Shown here: piece by piece, positions 34,735 to 45,140 of the stretch
Numbering within the stretch: the stretch's first letter is position 1
Layout: every line of letters begins with the position of its first letter
Source: Rhodosporidiobolus odoratus
Taxonomy: Eukaryota > Basidiomycota > Microbotryomycetes > Sporidiobolales > Sporidiobolaceae
Length of the DNA: 64,000 nt
NCBI GenBank assembly: GCA_034387635.1
Contig: JAOANU010000005.1
Span: 1,550,001-1,614,000, forward strand
Direction: 5' to 3'
Made by a program: the position numbers and the translations under genes
Notes under the pieces: model-generated
The model's input: the letters and a program-made list of their open reading frames with translations, nothing else
What the model was told of the DNA's origin: nothing
The model's database searches: none

Positions 34735-37052
34735 AATGTCTCGGAGCTTTCTGCGTTCTCGCTCAGTCAGTCCCATTTGCCTTTGCGCGCAAACTCCCTC
34801 CTGTGCAGCCACACGAGCACCCTCGCTGACTGCTTGCGGTTGCAGAAGCCCGAGGGTCTGAGGTTCCCGCCGTTACCTACTCTTGACGAGGTGGATAAAA
34901 AGGTTATGGAGGTGCGTTTTGGCTCGCCGCCTCTTCCATTGCCGAGCTCATCGTGTTATCATTACAGGGCAAAGGTCCCCTGACGGAATTCGAGCAGAAG
35001 GAATTACACCGAACCAGAGGGCCCGAAATCTTCGCTCATCACTCGGAAAGAGCCCGCGAAGGTTATGGAAGATATCAAGTAGCTCTTTCTTCTTGTGTCA
35101 GTGGAATATTTGGACTAACTCCTGCGACGATCCGCAGGCCGATTTGACCGAGCGTGCCGCTCGGCATACGCGGATTCACGGCCCGCATCTGGTGCGTTTT
35201 CCGCTGCGCTTCAGCCCGATCTCAGGCTTATATCTTGCCCACCATAGGATAAAGGTCATGATGTACGCGCATAACTCCTCCTGTACGCAGGCCGGCACAC
35301 TAACCTTATGGACCTCTGTGTCAGAGTGCGCAAGATTACCAGGAAAACGCGCGCTGGGCGCACTTTCAGGAGCCCGAATTGAAAAAGTATCTCGGGGAAC
35401 ATCAGCCCAAGTACGCCGACGAGGAAAGCAAGTACAACTGGGACGCACACTTTGAAATGGGGCGTATGGAGAGAACCGAAGGGTTAGTGAGCGAAGAGGA
35501 GAAGGAATGGGCGATCACTGTACGTTTGCGTCGTCTCTGCTTTTCACCGTTCATGTGTGCTAAAGTATTGCGAGTGCTGCAGCAATACGAACACGTCCGT
35601 CGGTGTGCGATCTGTACCGTTACTTGCCCTCGTTGACTTACCCCTCGCTGCAGGCCCTGCTTGACCACGCTCGCGACCTCGCAAGAGCTGTCCTACGAGA
35701 TGGCGGCATTCCCTGGAGCCCAAGGGTCACTCCGTCACGCAACAATAGCGCCCTCGAATCCTGCGAGCCTCGCCTCCCCAACACCTTGGAAAATGTCCAA
35801 AAGCAGCTGAAAATCGAGACCGCTATGGATCGCGTTCGTTCATTCTGCAATACCCAGTGCCGACACAAGCTGACAGTGATGTACAACAGGTCCTCGTTAG
35901 TCAGATGTTCTTCATCGAAGAGCTAAGCCATATGAAGGAGGACTACAGACTGGCGGCAGACGCAGCAAGGAAGACGTCAAAGGTGGACGAGCCGGTTTGC
36001 CCATTCTTTCCCCCTCAGTATCTGTGCTGAATACTGACTACTAGATGGCGACTGTAGCTCCCGTTTCCGGACGTCGGTATGGCCTACCAGATAGCACATC
36101 GAAAAGCCAACAAGCTGTTGCCCGATGACCTTCACAAGAAAGTGGGTGCTTTCCGCCTCGCGCCATGTCTTCCAACGTGACTAGAAGACTTGTATGTGCA
36201 GGTGGCAGAGCACCGTCTTCGCGGACAAAGATTCGTACGACATAGCTTTCTTGTATTCGCTTTGGCCCCTGGATCCTAATGTGTCTTTATCGCAGAATGA
36301 GATATACATCCGCGCCTTCGTCAGTCGTCTGCATTTCTCTTCTGCGGTGACCCAGCTCTTTTTTCAGACTGTCTGACTCAGCCGCTTCTGCAGTGCGACG
36401 CCAAGGCGCCAGCACCTGACAGGTCTCCTGCATACCGGTACTATGGCCTGATCTTCAGCGAGAGGATCCTCGCCCAGCCTCTAGGTGAGCACCATGACGA
36501 TTGGAAGCAGAGGGCGCGAGCGTCAGGGCTGCAGAATATGAAGGTGCGTCGCGGGAGTTCTCCAAACCCCGCAGCAACTTTCCTGAATCTGGTTCCGCCT
36601 GCAGGTTGCCTTACAACAGCGATATCTATGGAACTTATTGAATCAAAGTGCTCCGCCACGAGGGCTCACAGAGGTGAGTTGTTCCGGCACTTTGCTGCAT
36701 TGCAGGATGACGACAGAACTGATTTGACTTGCATTCCCTTCAGGCCCAAGTTTCCTATAACGGGTCTGTGAAAGCCTTGGGGATGATTGAAGAGGAACGC
36801 AAAGAAACTGAGCCATACATATTGCAGACGAAATATGTACGTCCCCAAGTCCTCTCGAACGTCTCTCGCGGCGCTGTGCTCTATTCGACTCTCGTGAAGA
36901 AGCGCTAAATTCGGGGTCTTCCTGTACAGGACCAATTCTTCGGTCACCCTGAGGCCGGCCAAGGACCTCACCCGGCCTCTCACGTCCCGGTTGAGAGGCG
37001 CCCACATGAGAAGGGCGACGGCCAGAGGACGCTTAGGAACCAGAGGAAGTAA
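34735..37052 (+). CDS. Hypothetical Arg/Glu-rich protein, about 12 introns
   Basis: No family recognised. From ATG 34735 (MSRSFLRSRS) a chain of short exons joins without a stop to a TAA at 37050-37052. Readable blocks are KPEGLRFPPLPTLDEVDKKV, RGPEIFAHHSERAREGYGRY, SAQDYQENARWAHFQEPELK, YNWDAHFEMGRMERTEGLVS, ALLDHARDLARAVLRDGGIP, MFFIEELSHMKEDYRLAADA, FPDVGMAYQIAHRKANKLLP and KVALQQRYLWNLLNQSAPPR, ending EKGDGQRTLRNQRK. About 450 residues, highly charged, mostly helical by composition, no membrane segment. The N-terminus has several basic/hydroxyl residues, so mitochondrial import is possible but not proven. Intron density is the highest in the window. Several donors (GTAGCT, GTTCGT, GTTTGC) are weak, so individual exon ends may shift. 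Confidence 0.68.
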
Positions 37053-38485
37053 GGCTGGACTGGGCGAGGGGTTTGCCAGCGTTCGTGATCGGGTCTTGTT
37101 CTCTCTACGTCGCTTTTTGTCCGTCCGGTCCCTGCACTTCTGTAGGTAGTTTCCCTCGTCTGTATCATTCTTCTACATCGAGCCACCGCATCGCCACTAT
37201 ACATTCTGAGTCCGCCGCGAGCTTTTGAGACTTCCGGGAGAAGGCAACATGCGGATTTGAGGGAAAGAGTCGGTGAAGAGTAGCCTGTAGCAGTCTGAAG
37301 GGGAGTGGCCAGTGAAGAAGCCAACAGTGCTGAGGTCTCCGAGGGGACGGGGTAACCGCTTGCGTGCGCGAGAAGCGCAGGGCAGCAGAAGACGAGTCGG
37401 CGACGAGCCGAGAAGGCGAGAACAAGGCATTGACAATAGGCTGTCGGAGGCAACATGGGAACCGCTCCTAGCCCCAAGTATTCTTCAGCAGGGAGCCTAA
37501 AGCCGCGAGGTGGAACGTGATTGTCGGGAAGCATGTCGGGAGATGCGCAAATGGCGGGTTTTGGGGGGTATCGATAGCCTGAGAGCGCAGACCAGCGGAT
37601 GGTCAGGTGATTATGAAACGGTGGTACTGTAGCGCGCGGTCGTGGAAACGAAGGCGCCTGGCGCTTGAGGGCCGTCCGGGTGTGCAGAAAACAAAGACGA
37701 GGGGAAAACCGAGTGGCAGCTCGAGAGCGATACTCGAGAGCTTTTTTATCGCTGACCGCGCGGCGCATGTCCATGGAACAGCAGTAGAGAGGCCAGTCTT
37801 GCTGCAGGGAGAACAACCGGGGCAAAGATCACCGAGGGCTAGGAACCTGGAAAAAAGCGCTCCAGAAAAGCGCACCTCGTCCCATCAAGCTATTCCAGCA
37901 CCCTTGCTCCACGCGACTGCGCAACCAAGCGCCAGCACGCATCATCGTATCCGAGTTGCGTCGGCCCTGGTCGACTTGGCGCACTGCTGAAGCGCTGCAT
38001 GGGCCATCATTCAACGATGGGGGTCGAGCGGATCTCTTCGTCTCCATGTGGGCGGCGAGGCGGACGTCAAAAGCGTCTTGCGTTGAAGGCCTGCGGAGCT
38101 GTCGGCGCATAGAGGTGTTCGCAAGGTGAGAGTCGGGACCCGAGGTGCCCGCATGACGCGTCGCGGGGAGGGAGGAAGACGCGAACGGAGGAGAAAGAGG
38201 ACGCGACTGCGGGTGACGACTACTGGCAGGGAGCAGAGTAGCGAGTGCAGAGCGTGTCTGTATAGGTGATGAGCGCGTCTAGCAAGAGTCAAAGCCGAAA
38301 GCAAGGGATGGTAGAGATTGAGGTTGTTGAGAATGCACGCGCCCCGTCTCGTCTCGACTCCTGCGCGTGTGCCTGAACAGGGGGAGGGGAACAACCGTTT
38401 CACGCAACTTTCTCTCTCTCTCTCTCTCTCTCTTGCTCCCTCTCTTCTCTCTTCGCTCACTCGTTCACTCAATACCGAGTCACCA
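37053..38485. other. 1.4-kb stretch with no supported gene
   Basis: It carries a long minus-strand open frame (36980-37825) that I reject as coding (see rejected list). The last 150 bases are pyrimidine-rich and form the leader of PPS1. Confidence 0.45.
38410..38433 (+). repeat. CT dinucleotide microsatellite in PPS1 leader
   Basis: About twelve CT units followed by imperfect CT-rich DNA up to the start codon at 38486. Such tracts are common in leaders of this window and may mark the core promoter or transcript start. Confidence 0.8.
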
Positions 38486-41400
38486 ATGTTCAGCTCATCC
38501 CGTGCACCTACCGTACAGCTACACCCTCAAGCTCACCGCAACCCTCAACCCTCATCCTCCTCGTCTCAATCTCCCTCTCCCCTCTCAACGACTCCATTCT
38601 TCCCCTCGCTCGACTCTCTCCTCCCAGTCCACGCCTCGACCTCGCGCATCCCCACTCCGCGCAGAACCTCGTCATCTTCCGACACTCCCACTCCCCGCGC
38701 TTCCCCTCTCCAGCACTCGCAACCCCCGTCGCACGGCCTTGCAGACCTCGACTCGTCCACCTACCCGCTCTATTCGCTCGCGCCCAATGCACCAGAGATC
38801 CGCATTCTCACCGCTCCCCAATATGCCGACCTCCAGGACCGCTACTCTCACTCGAAAATGTCCGAGAAGGAAATGTTCCCTTGGGCTCACGGGGGCGCCG
38901 ATCTGCCTCACTCTGCTGCTGCCCAGTACTTTGGATTCCCGAGGGGCAAGTGTGCACAGGCGCCAAGGTCAGTCTCGGCCTTTTTCACTCGAATCCACGC
39001 GTCGCCGAGATAAGCGATGCAGCAACATTTCGCGCTGCAGGGCTTGCTAACCGCGCCTTCTATCCCTGTCTGTAGTCACCGAGGATTGACTACTATCTAC
39101 GCCCCTCTTCCTCCCGCTCCGAGCCGCTCAAACTCCCGCAGCCTTCTTCGTCGGGGCTTCACCGCTTCTTTCGCCTCGTGGACTTCTTCTTCCGCTTCGT
39201 CCGAAGCGACCTCCTCTGCCAGCTCGTCTTCCAGCTCGCCGTCTCCGCCTCCTCCAGCCACGCCTACATGCCGCCTCGTCTCGGCTTTCGAAGCTTCGAC
39301 CATCATCACCACCTCGCCCTCGACTGGGGCGACCTCCTTTGCACTTCCCGCTCCTTCCGCTTTCAGCACAGTGAACCTGCGTCACTTCGCTCTGCAAGCT
39401 GCCAAGTACGCTACCATCAGCGACGTGGTTGTTTACGGCGAAAACGGTGTCGACGAGTCGGTGGTGGACACGGCGATCAAGGTGAGGGAGGCGATGGATC
39501 ACGAATGGGAAAAGCGTGGCTGCACAGGCGTTCGCTACAACGTCTTCATCGTGTCCGGTGCGTTCGCAAGTTTCCCTTGCGCTATTGACGTTCCGTTGAC
39601 TAATCGGAGGTCCGTTCTCCCTCCCAGACCCCTTCACCACTTTTGAGCGCGACTTCCCCCACCTCGTCTCGATTGACTCGCTCGGCTTCTCGCGCAACCG
39701 CCTCAACTTTTTTGAGCGCGAGAAGGAGGAAATGAGAGTGCTTACGGCGGCCAGCGAGATTGGCGAGAACGTCTGGGTGCGCTTTCATCCCCGCTTTGAC
39801 CTTCTCAACCGCGATTCAAGGCATTCTTTCCGGTCTGACTGACGATGACGGTCTCTTCAGCTCGGCAACACGCAAGACGTCCCTCTCGCCAAGACACACA
39901 ACCGCCCTCTCTCGTCTGACTCGCAGTCGAGCCTCCTCGACGATGGCAACCCTTACTCCTTCGCTGTCTGTGTCGAGGCCCACGATGGTTCACCTCTCAT
40001 GGCCGCCAACACGCTTGCGCTCGCCGATGGTGCGCTCAACATGCTTGAGGCGCAAGGTCAGGCTTATGACGAGGTTCGCCGCCTGCTCCGAGACGACAAC
40101 GAGTACGTCGAGGCGAAAACGACTGTCCTCCGGCCTCACGTCGACGACATCATCCACCTCGAAACTCTCTCTACCCCGACCGCGCTCGGCAACTCCGCTC
40201 GCGCCCAGACTGCCTTTGTCAACCAGCTCGTCGACCTCGCTTGCTGGATTCGCGACCAGTCCTCGCCTCCTCCTCTCACCAGGGGCCATCGCCTTCCCCG
40301 CCGGGTGCTCCTGCACTGCGGAGATGGCTACACGGAGACCTCACTCATCGCCCTCGCCTATGTCATGGTCACTCGCCGTATCCCGGCTGCCGAAGCCTAC
40401 ATCTTCCTCCAGCTCAATTGCGAGCGCTCCTTCTTCGTCTACCCTTCGGACAAGGAGACGATCCTCAAGCTCGAACGCCGCGTCCGCGATGTGCTTGCGC
40501 GAGAGGACGAGGAGGAAGTCGCAACGTTAAGGTGGCATGCCGAGCAACAGTTGGTCGTCGCCGCTGCTACGGCCGCTCGAGGGAGCTGTGCCGGCGAAGG
40601 CGAATCTCCCGTCGCGCTGTGCGAAGCGACGAGCAGCGGCATGGAGCGCAGCGACTCTGGTTTCGTCGACTCGATCAATCCGGACGGCACCATCGCCTGT
40701 GGAGCGTACGACGAGGAAGTGACTGCGACGCTTGAGAACACGAGGAAGAGTATCGAGCTCGAGCTTGAGAGGGAGTTGAACAGGCCAAGGCAGCGAATGA
40801 GATTGTCAAGCCCGGTAACGGATGCTTGGTTCTTTGGCTCGACATTCGAAGGCCACTTCCCGAGCAAGATTATGCCTTTCCTCGTACGTCCCCTCTTCTC
40901 GCGCCTGCTCAGCAGCCCAGAGTTACATCGATACTGACGCTCCCCCACTTGTTCTGCAGTACCTCGGCAACCTCAATCACGCCTCCAACGCCCTCATGCT
41001 CAAAGCGATCGGCATTACCCACGTTGTCTCCCTCGGCGAGTCCGCTCTGCACACGCCTCGCGCTCCCTCCGGCTTCTCCTCCCTCGCTGCTCCGTTCCGC
41101 GCCTCCCCTTCGACCGGGCAGATCCCTGAAAACTCGCTCTGGCTTGAAGAGCGTCTCGGCAATATTTCGGTGCTCGACATGAAGAACGTCGCCGATGACG
41201 GGATTGACTCGATCAGGCCTTGCATCGACGAGGCGCTCGCCTTCATCGAGAGTGCGAGGCGTCAGGGTGGCAAGATTCTCGTGCACTGCAAGGTGGGCGT
41301 CAGTCGGAGTGCGAGCATCGTCATCGCCTACCTCATGAAGGAACTTGAGCTTGACTTGGCGAGTGCGTACCTGCTCACGAGGTCGAGGAGGCTGAACATC

Positions 41401-41834
41401 CTCATCCAGGTGCGTCTTGTCCTTTTCTCCTCCTTGCACAGCATCGGCGAGCCGGACGCTGACTATTTCCCTCCTCCCTATAGCCCAATCTTCCGTTCAT
41501 GGCCACCCTGCACGCCTTCGAAAACTCACTCATCGAGGCCAAGGAGCGCCGCCTCGCCCAATCTCACCAGCGTCAAGGTTCTGGCAATTCTCGTCGCTCG
41601 ACTGGCGCAGAGAGCGATGCCTCTCGCTACCCTCAGGAGGACGAGGACTACGACGCCGACGTGCAGATGCTCGGTCAAGCTGGTCTCAGGAGGAGCAACC
41701 GCCTCGCCTTCTCTTTCCTTTGCAAGGAGGTTGCCAAGCTTAACGAGAGGTTTTTGTGCTGGTGCGTCTTCTTTTCCCTTCTCTCGCCTTGGCCACCTCA
41801 AGTTCCGAGAGCTGACCTGAATTTGATCGACAGA
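38486..41834 (+). CDS. PPS1: Dual-specificity protein phosphatase of the PPS1 type
   Basis: Large protein phosphatase with two phosphatase-like domains, as in yeast Pps1 (linked to cell-cycle control). N-terminus MFSSSRAPTVQLHPQAHRNP is a Ser/Pro-rich disordered region, followed by conserved LTAPQYADLQDRYSHSKMSE and EMFPWAHGGADLPHSAAAQY. The first phosphatase-like fold carries LLHCGDGYTETSLIALAYVM: the cysteine is there but the P-loop arginine is missing, so it is probably inactive. The second has ILVHCKVGVSRSASIVIAYL, a complete HCX5R motif, preceded by YLGNLNHASNALMLKAIGIT. The end reads FLCKEVAKLNERFLC and the stop seems to be split by the last intron (TG at 41760-41761, A at 41834). If that intron is not used the frame would run to 42029. 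Six introns. Confidence 0.87.
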
Positions 41835-42434
41835 GTCACTCCTCATCTACCTATCGCATCGAGTACACCCCAAAACGCCTCTGCATCCTTTTCTTTTCAA
41901 TTCCTTCGCATCCTTTCAAGGCGACCCCTGTCTATCGCTTCCACTTCGCTTCGTCCGCGTCGTTCACATCCTCCGTTGTCAACATTCATCATCCTACCGC
42001 ATCATCATTCATCCAGTCTTAACGGATAACTCGCCATCCATTCCAATCCTAGCATCGAGATACCCCTTGCCCCCCTCCCCCTCAAGCAGTCCCATCCTCT
42101 CCTCCCCGCCTCTCTCGCTTTCTCTCTCTCTCGCTCTCTCTCTCTCCTGCCTGCCTGCCTGCCTACCGTCTCTACCGTTTCGCTGTATCCGTCTTTCCGT
42201 CTGCTTGCCCTTTTCCCCCTGCCTCTTTCTCTTCCTCCTCATCTCATCTGCCCAGTAATATTCTAAGCTTTCGTGTAGCGACCCTTTTTTTCTCTCTCTC
42301 TCCAAGGTCTTCATGGGTCATCGGTTAGGCTTCTTGCAAAATCAGAAGACTGTGTGTTTCTCCCCCCAGCGGAAAGAGTGAAGCTTGGGAATAAGCTAAT
42401 CTAAGCCTTCCAAAATCAGCTAAGCCTCTGTTTG
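41835..42434. other. Convergent region with CT and CTGC microsatellites
   Basis: 600 bp between the PPS1 stop and the stop of the GGCT-like gene. It holds a CT-rich run (about 42111-42146) followed by four CTGC units (about 42147-42164). No gene seen. Confidence 0.6.
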
Positions 42435-43580
42435 CTACCGACGTGCTACACCTTTGACCTGCTTCGCCGCTTTGTGATCGGCCTCATTTAACCATCCACT
42501 CCCGACAATCCCTCTAAACAACCTCTCCAACACGGTCATCTTGCCCCACCCATCCCCGCTCAACACCTTTCCAATCCTCGCCCACATAGGCAACCCCAAC
42601 AGTGTCGATGGGAGGTGGAAAATTAGGAAAGAGGGGAGGAGGATCAGTCGAATCAAGGTTCGGGTGTAGAGTTTTGAGGGGGTCGAAGGGGCGTAAGGAC
42701 GCATCAAGGTTAGGTGGGCGAGGTAAGGTCTCGAAAGGGCGTTGAGGAAGGCGCCGCGGACGATCAGAGAGAGTTGTCTGATCAGGTATAGATATAAAGA
42801 GTCAGAAAAGCTGCACGGAGCGAAATAAAAAAAGAAAAAAGGAGAGGAAGGCCAGCGCCAAAGGCGGGCAAAAACTTCGGCTCACGCGAGGGTAGGTTGC
42901 AATCCCGCTGGTCTTGTTCCGGGGTTGAGGATGAAGAGGTCGGCTTCGATGTCGCCGAGAGGGCGGGAAGAGTCGCCGTCTGCGAACTTTGTGCAGCGAA
43001 CGGGAACGAGCATGGAGGGTTCGGAGGGGGAGGCGGACTGGAGGGAGGAGAGGAGGGCGGCGTAGTCTGACGGATTTAGGTTGTACGCGATACCCTACTG
43101 GTCCACATCAAGTATAGTCAGCGACTCTAGGGATTCTGGAAAGGGGAAAGAGGGAAGGCGAGGGAGGAAACGCACCTCTAGATTGGGCGGCAATTCACCT
43201 TCGAAAGTCATTCCTGGACAACACCTCTCCCAGATCCATCTGTTGTACTCCTCACCCCCTTCCTTGCGTCCTCCGTGGCCATCGTTGACTCCTCTGACGA
43301 TGGCGTTTGCATAAACGGGTTCGAGAAAAGGAATGCCGGGAACGTCGAAGGAGAGGTAGGCATCTTGTACGGTGACGGTCGAAGACACGAGAGGGTGGAT
43401 GCTCCGTAGGTGAGCTTCGAGGCGAGGAGCTGCAGTATAGAGAGAGAGTGGTTAGAGTGGAGGCGCGTTCGCATAGAGAGAGGGGTAAGAGCGGGGGAGG
43501 AGCCGGCGTAGAAGAGGAGGAGAGAACTCACGGTAGAGGTGAGGACCGTAGACGACTAGCCAGCGTGCTTCTGAAGGCAT
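42435..43580 (-). CDS. Gamma-glutamylcyclotransferase-fold protein with hydrophobic C-terminus
   Basis: Four exons from MPSEARWLVVYGPHLYR (start 43580) through PPRLEAHLRSIHPLVSSTVT, VQDAYLSFDVPGIPFLEPVY and GIAYNLNPSDYAALLSSLQS to a stop at 42435. The blocks YLSFDVPGIPFLEPVYAN and GIAYNLNPSDYA match the fungal GGCT/GliK-like family. Members open with a YGSN-like loop; here the equivalent is VVYGPHLYR, so the canonical loop is altered and enzymatic activity is unsure. The conserved catalytic glutamate is not certain by eye. The C-terminal part (LIRLILLPSFLIFHLPSTLL) is hydrophobic enough to associate with membranes, a known arrangement in fungal members with a terminal helix. Role inferred: breakdown of gamma-glutamyl peptides or an unknown lipid-linked function. 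Confidence 0.68.
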
Positions 43581-44069
43581 CCTGTCGGGTAGCAGAGCTA
43601 AGGCGGACAGCGAGACGTTCGGGATCGGCAGCAGGTGGTTTCACAAACGTGCGTCGCTATGCTTCAACAGGCGCGTGCTGCGAAGTTGGCCAACGCCTGG
43701 TACTACAGCTATGGCGGTTGCGCGACTCTCGCTCAGCGCATCCTAGCCGTGCTTCACCCGTCCGATCTCGTCGAAGAGAGCATCACAACAAGCTGGCGAT
43801 GAGCGATGCGCGAGGCTAGGAGGTTGCGAGAACAGTCTGGAGCTTCCCAGGTGCGAGCCCAAGTCATCCAATGCGTGTAAGCGGAAGCATGTAGCGTTGG
43901 CGGGAGGAGAAGGCGATAAGGACGAGCGGGCAGTGGGTGACCCGAATCGCCTGGGTCAACGGAACAGAGTAGGCTGCTGGGGTGGGCAGCAGGAGCCCTT
44001 ATGGGGCGAGTGTGAGCGCAGGTGGGGGTCAATGGGGTTGACCTCTTTTGAACTTTGCAGCGGAATCAA
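43581..44069. other. Intergenic, promoter side of the GGCT-like gene
   Basis: No frame with recognisable features. The end (AACTTTGCAG at 44051-44060) looks like an acceptor immediately before the candidate small gene. Confidence 0.35.
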
Positions 44070-44545
44070 ATGCTTGTCCGCGGCCTCCTTACACTCCTCG
44101 AGCAACCTACTGCCCCCATACTCAGCCACGAGCGCTCGCTACTGTGAGTTATGCCGCCACGTTTCGCTGCTTAGCAGCCCAAGCGTCTCACAATCCGCCG
44201 TCTGTTTCCAGCGCTTTTCGCGTCGGAACATGGCACTTTCACTGGTTGTCACTACAGCCGACGGGACGTGCCTTTCCTCCCGTCTCATCCAATTTCGTTG
44301 GCCACGCCCTGAATCAGCCTTGTCGCCGATTGTGGTTGGTCTAAAGCCAGCGCTTTCTGCTGTCTCTTTCTTTCTCCCCTTGCATCTGTAGGCCCGGGGT
44401 ACTACTTCACCGACGCAGGCGCGGCGATCTTTGCGGAACGACACTCAAGGGTACGGGTCGTACACCGCCGGAGGCGTTCGCAAGATTCCAGAGGAGAAGG
44501 TCGTTTGGGAAGGTCGTGCTCGCCTCAACGGAGATCCACTTCTGA
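44070..44545 (+). CDS. Candidate small gene, three exons, unknown function
   Basis: Exons 44070-44143, 44212-44334 and 44392-44545 join in one frame to give about 116 residues starting MLVRGLLTLLEQPTAPILSH and ending FQRRRSFGKVVLASTEIHF. The first intron has a perfect GTGAGT donor and a TTTCCAG acceptor. The second has a long pyrimidine tract and CTGTAG but a weaker GTTGGT donor. No family recognised. Another frame of exon 3 is also open (SYTAGGVRKIPEEKVVWEGR), so the exact joining is uncertain, and a decayed gene or a spliced non-coding RNA is possible. Confidence 0.35.
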
Positions 44546-45140
44546 CCGTGCTTTCCCTTTGAATCACGAACGGGCGACAGCGCCCCAACCTGGACGAAGA
44601 CGGCGTAGCCACGGGCAGATATAGGAGAATGGATCAAAGGCTAGGCCGGTACGATGGGAAGGACAAGCGTCTATATAGCTTCTCTCCCTTCTGCTTATCG
44701 TCTTGGGGCATTTCTAGGCGGTTCCCCTTCAAGTCACATACTCTCTATTAGCTACAGGGCGACCGAACCTTTCTTTCACTCTTTCACCCATTTTCCTGCA
44801 TGCTCGTGTTCTTCACAGCAGACTCCGATGCCCTCATTTCGGGCTGATCGTCTTGCGGTGGTCTCCCTTGCCGACATGCGCAGTCCGATCATGTGAACCT
44901 ATACGGGATGTATCTAGGCCTTAGATGCAGGTGGACATCCCCCGCATGGTGCATGGTCGTCAAGGTTTCTGCAAAGCTCCTGTTTTTTCTGCAAGCTTTT
45001 CTCGGGCGTTCTTCCGCTCTCTCCGCGTGGCACTCTCGCCGCTCTGACGTCGAGGCTGGCGGAGAATAGAAGCAGGTGCTGACCAGGTACGCCTATTCAT
45101 ATCGTACTGTCTCGAGCCTACTGACTCGCTCTTCTCCCAG
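44546..45140. promoter_or_regulatory. Leader of the first Zn2Cys6 gene with a probable 5'-UTR intron
   Basis: A GGTACGCC donor near 45087 and a CTTCTCCCAG acceptor ending exactly at the base before the ATG (45141) suggest an intron in the 5' untranslated region of the transcription-factor gene. Otherwise no gene was seen. Confidence 0.45.

Noticed and set aside
36980..37825. 281-codon minus-strand open frame beyond the unknown gene at 34735-37052
   Set aside because: It overlaps the 3' end of a gene with good exon structure, has no domain-like blocks, starts from no clear leader, and its Arg/Ser/Pro/Leu-rich composition is what a GC-rich antisense frame gives.
41762..42029. Extension of PPS1 to 42029
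   Set aside because: Requires retention of an intron with good signals and adds about 90 low-complexity residues beyond the conserved end.
42111..42164. CT/CTGC tandem run as CRISPR or mobile element end
   Set aside because: Simple microsatellite with no spacers, terminal repeats or associated genes.
44407..44637. Minus-strand frame across the small candidate gene
   Set aside because: No splice logic or domain; it is the antisense of the candidate's third exon.
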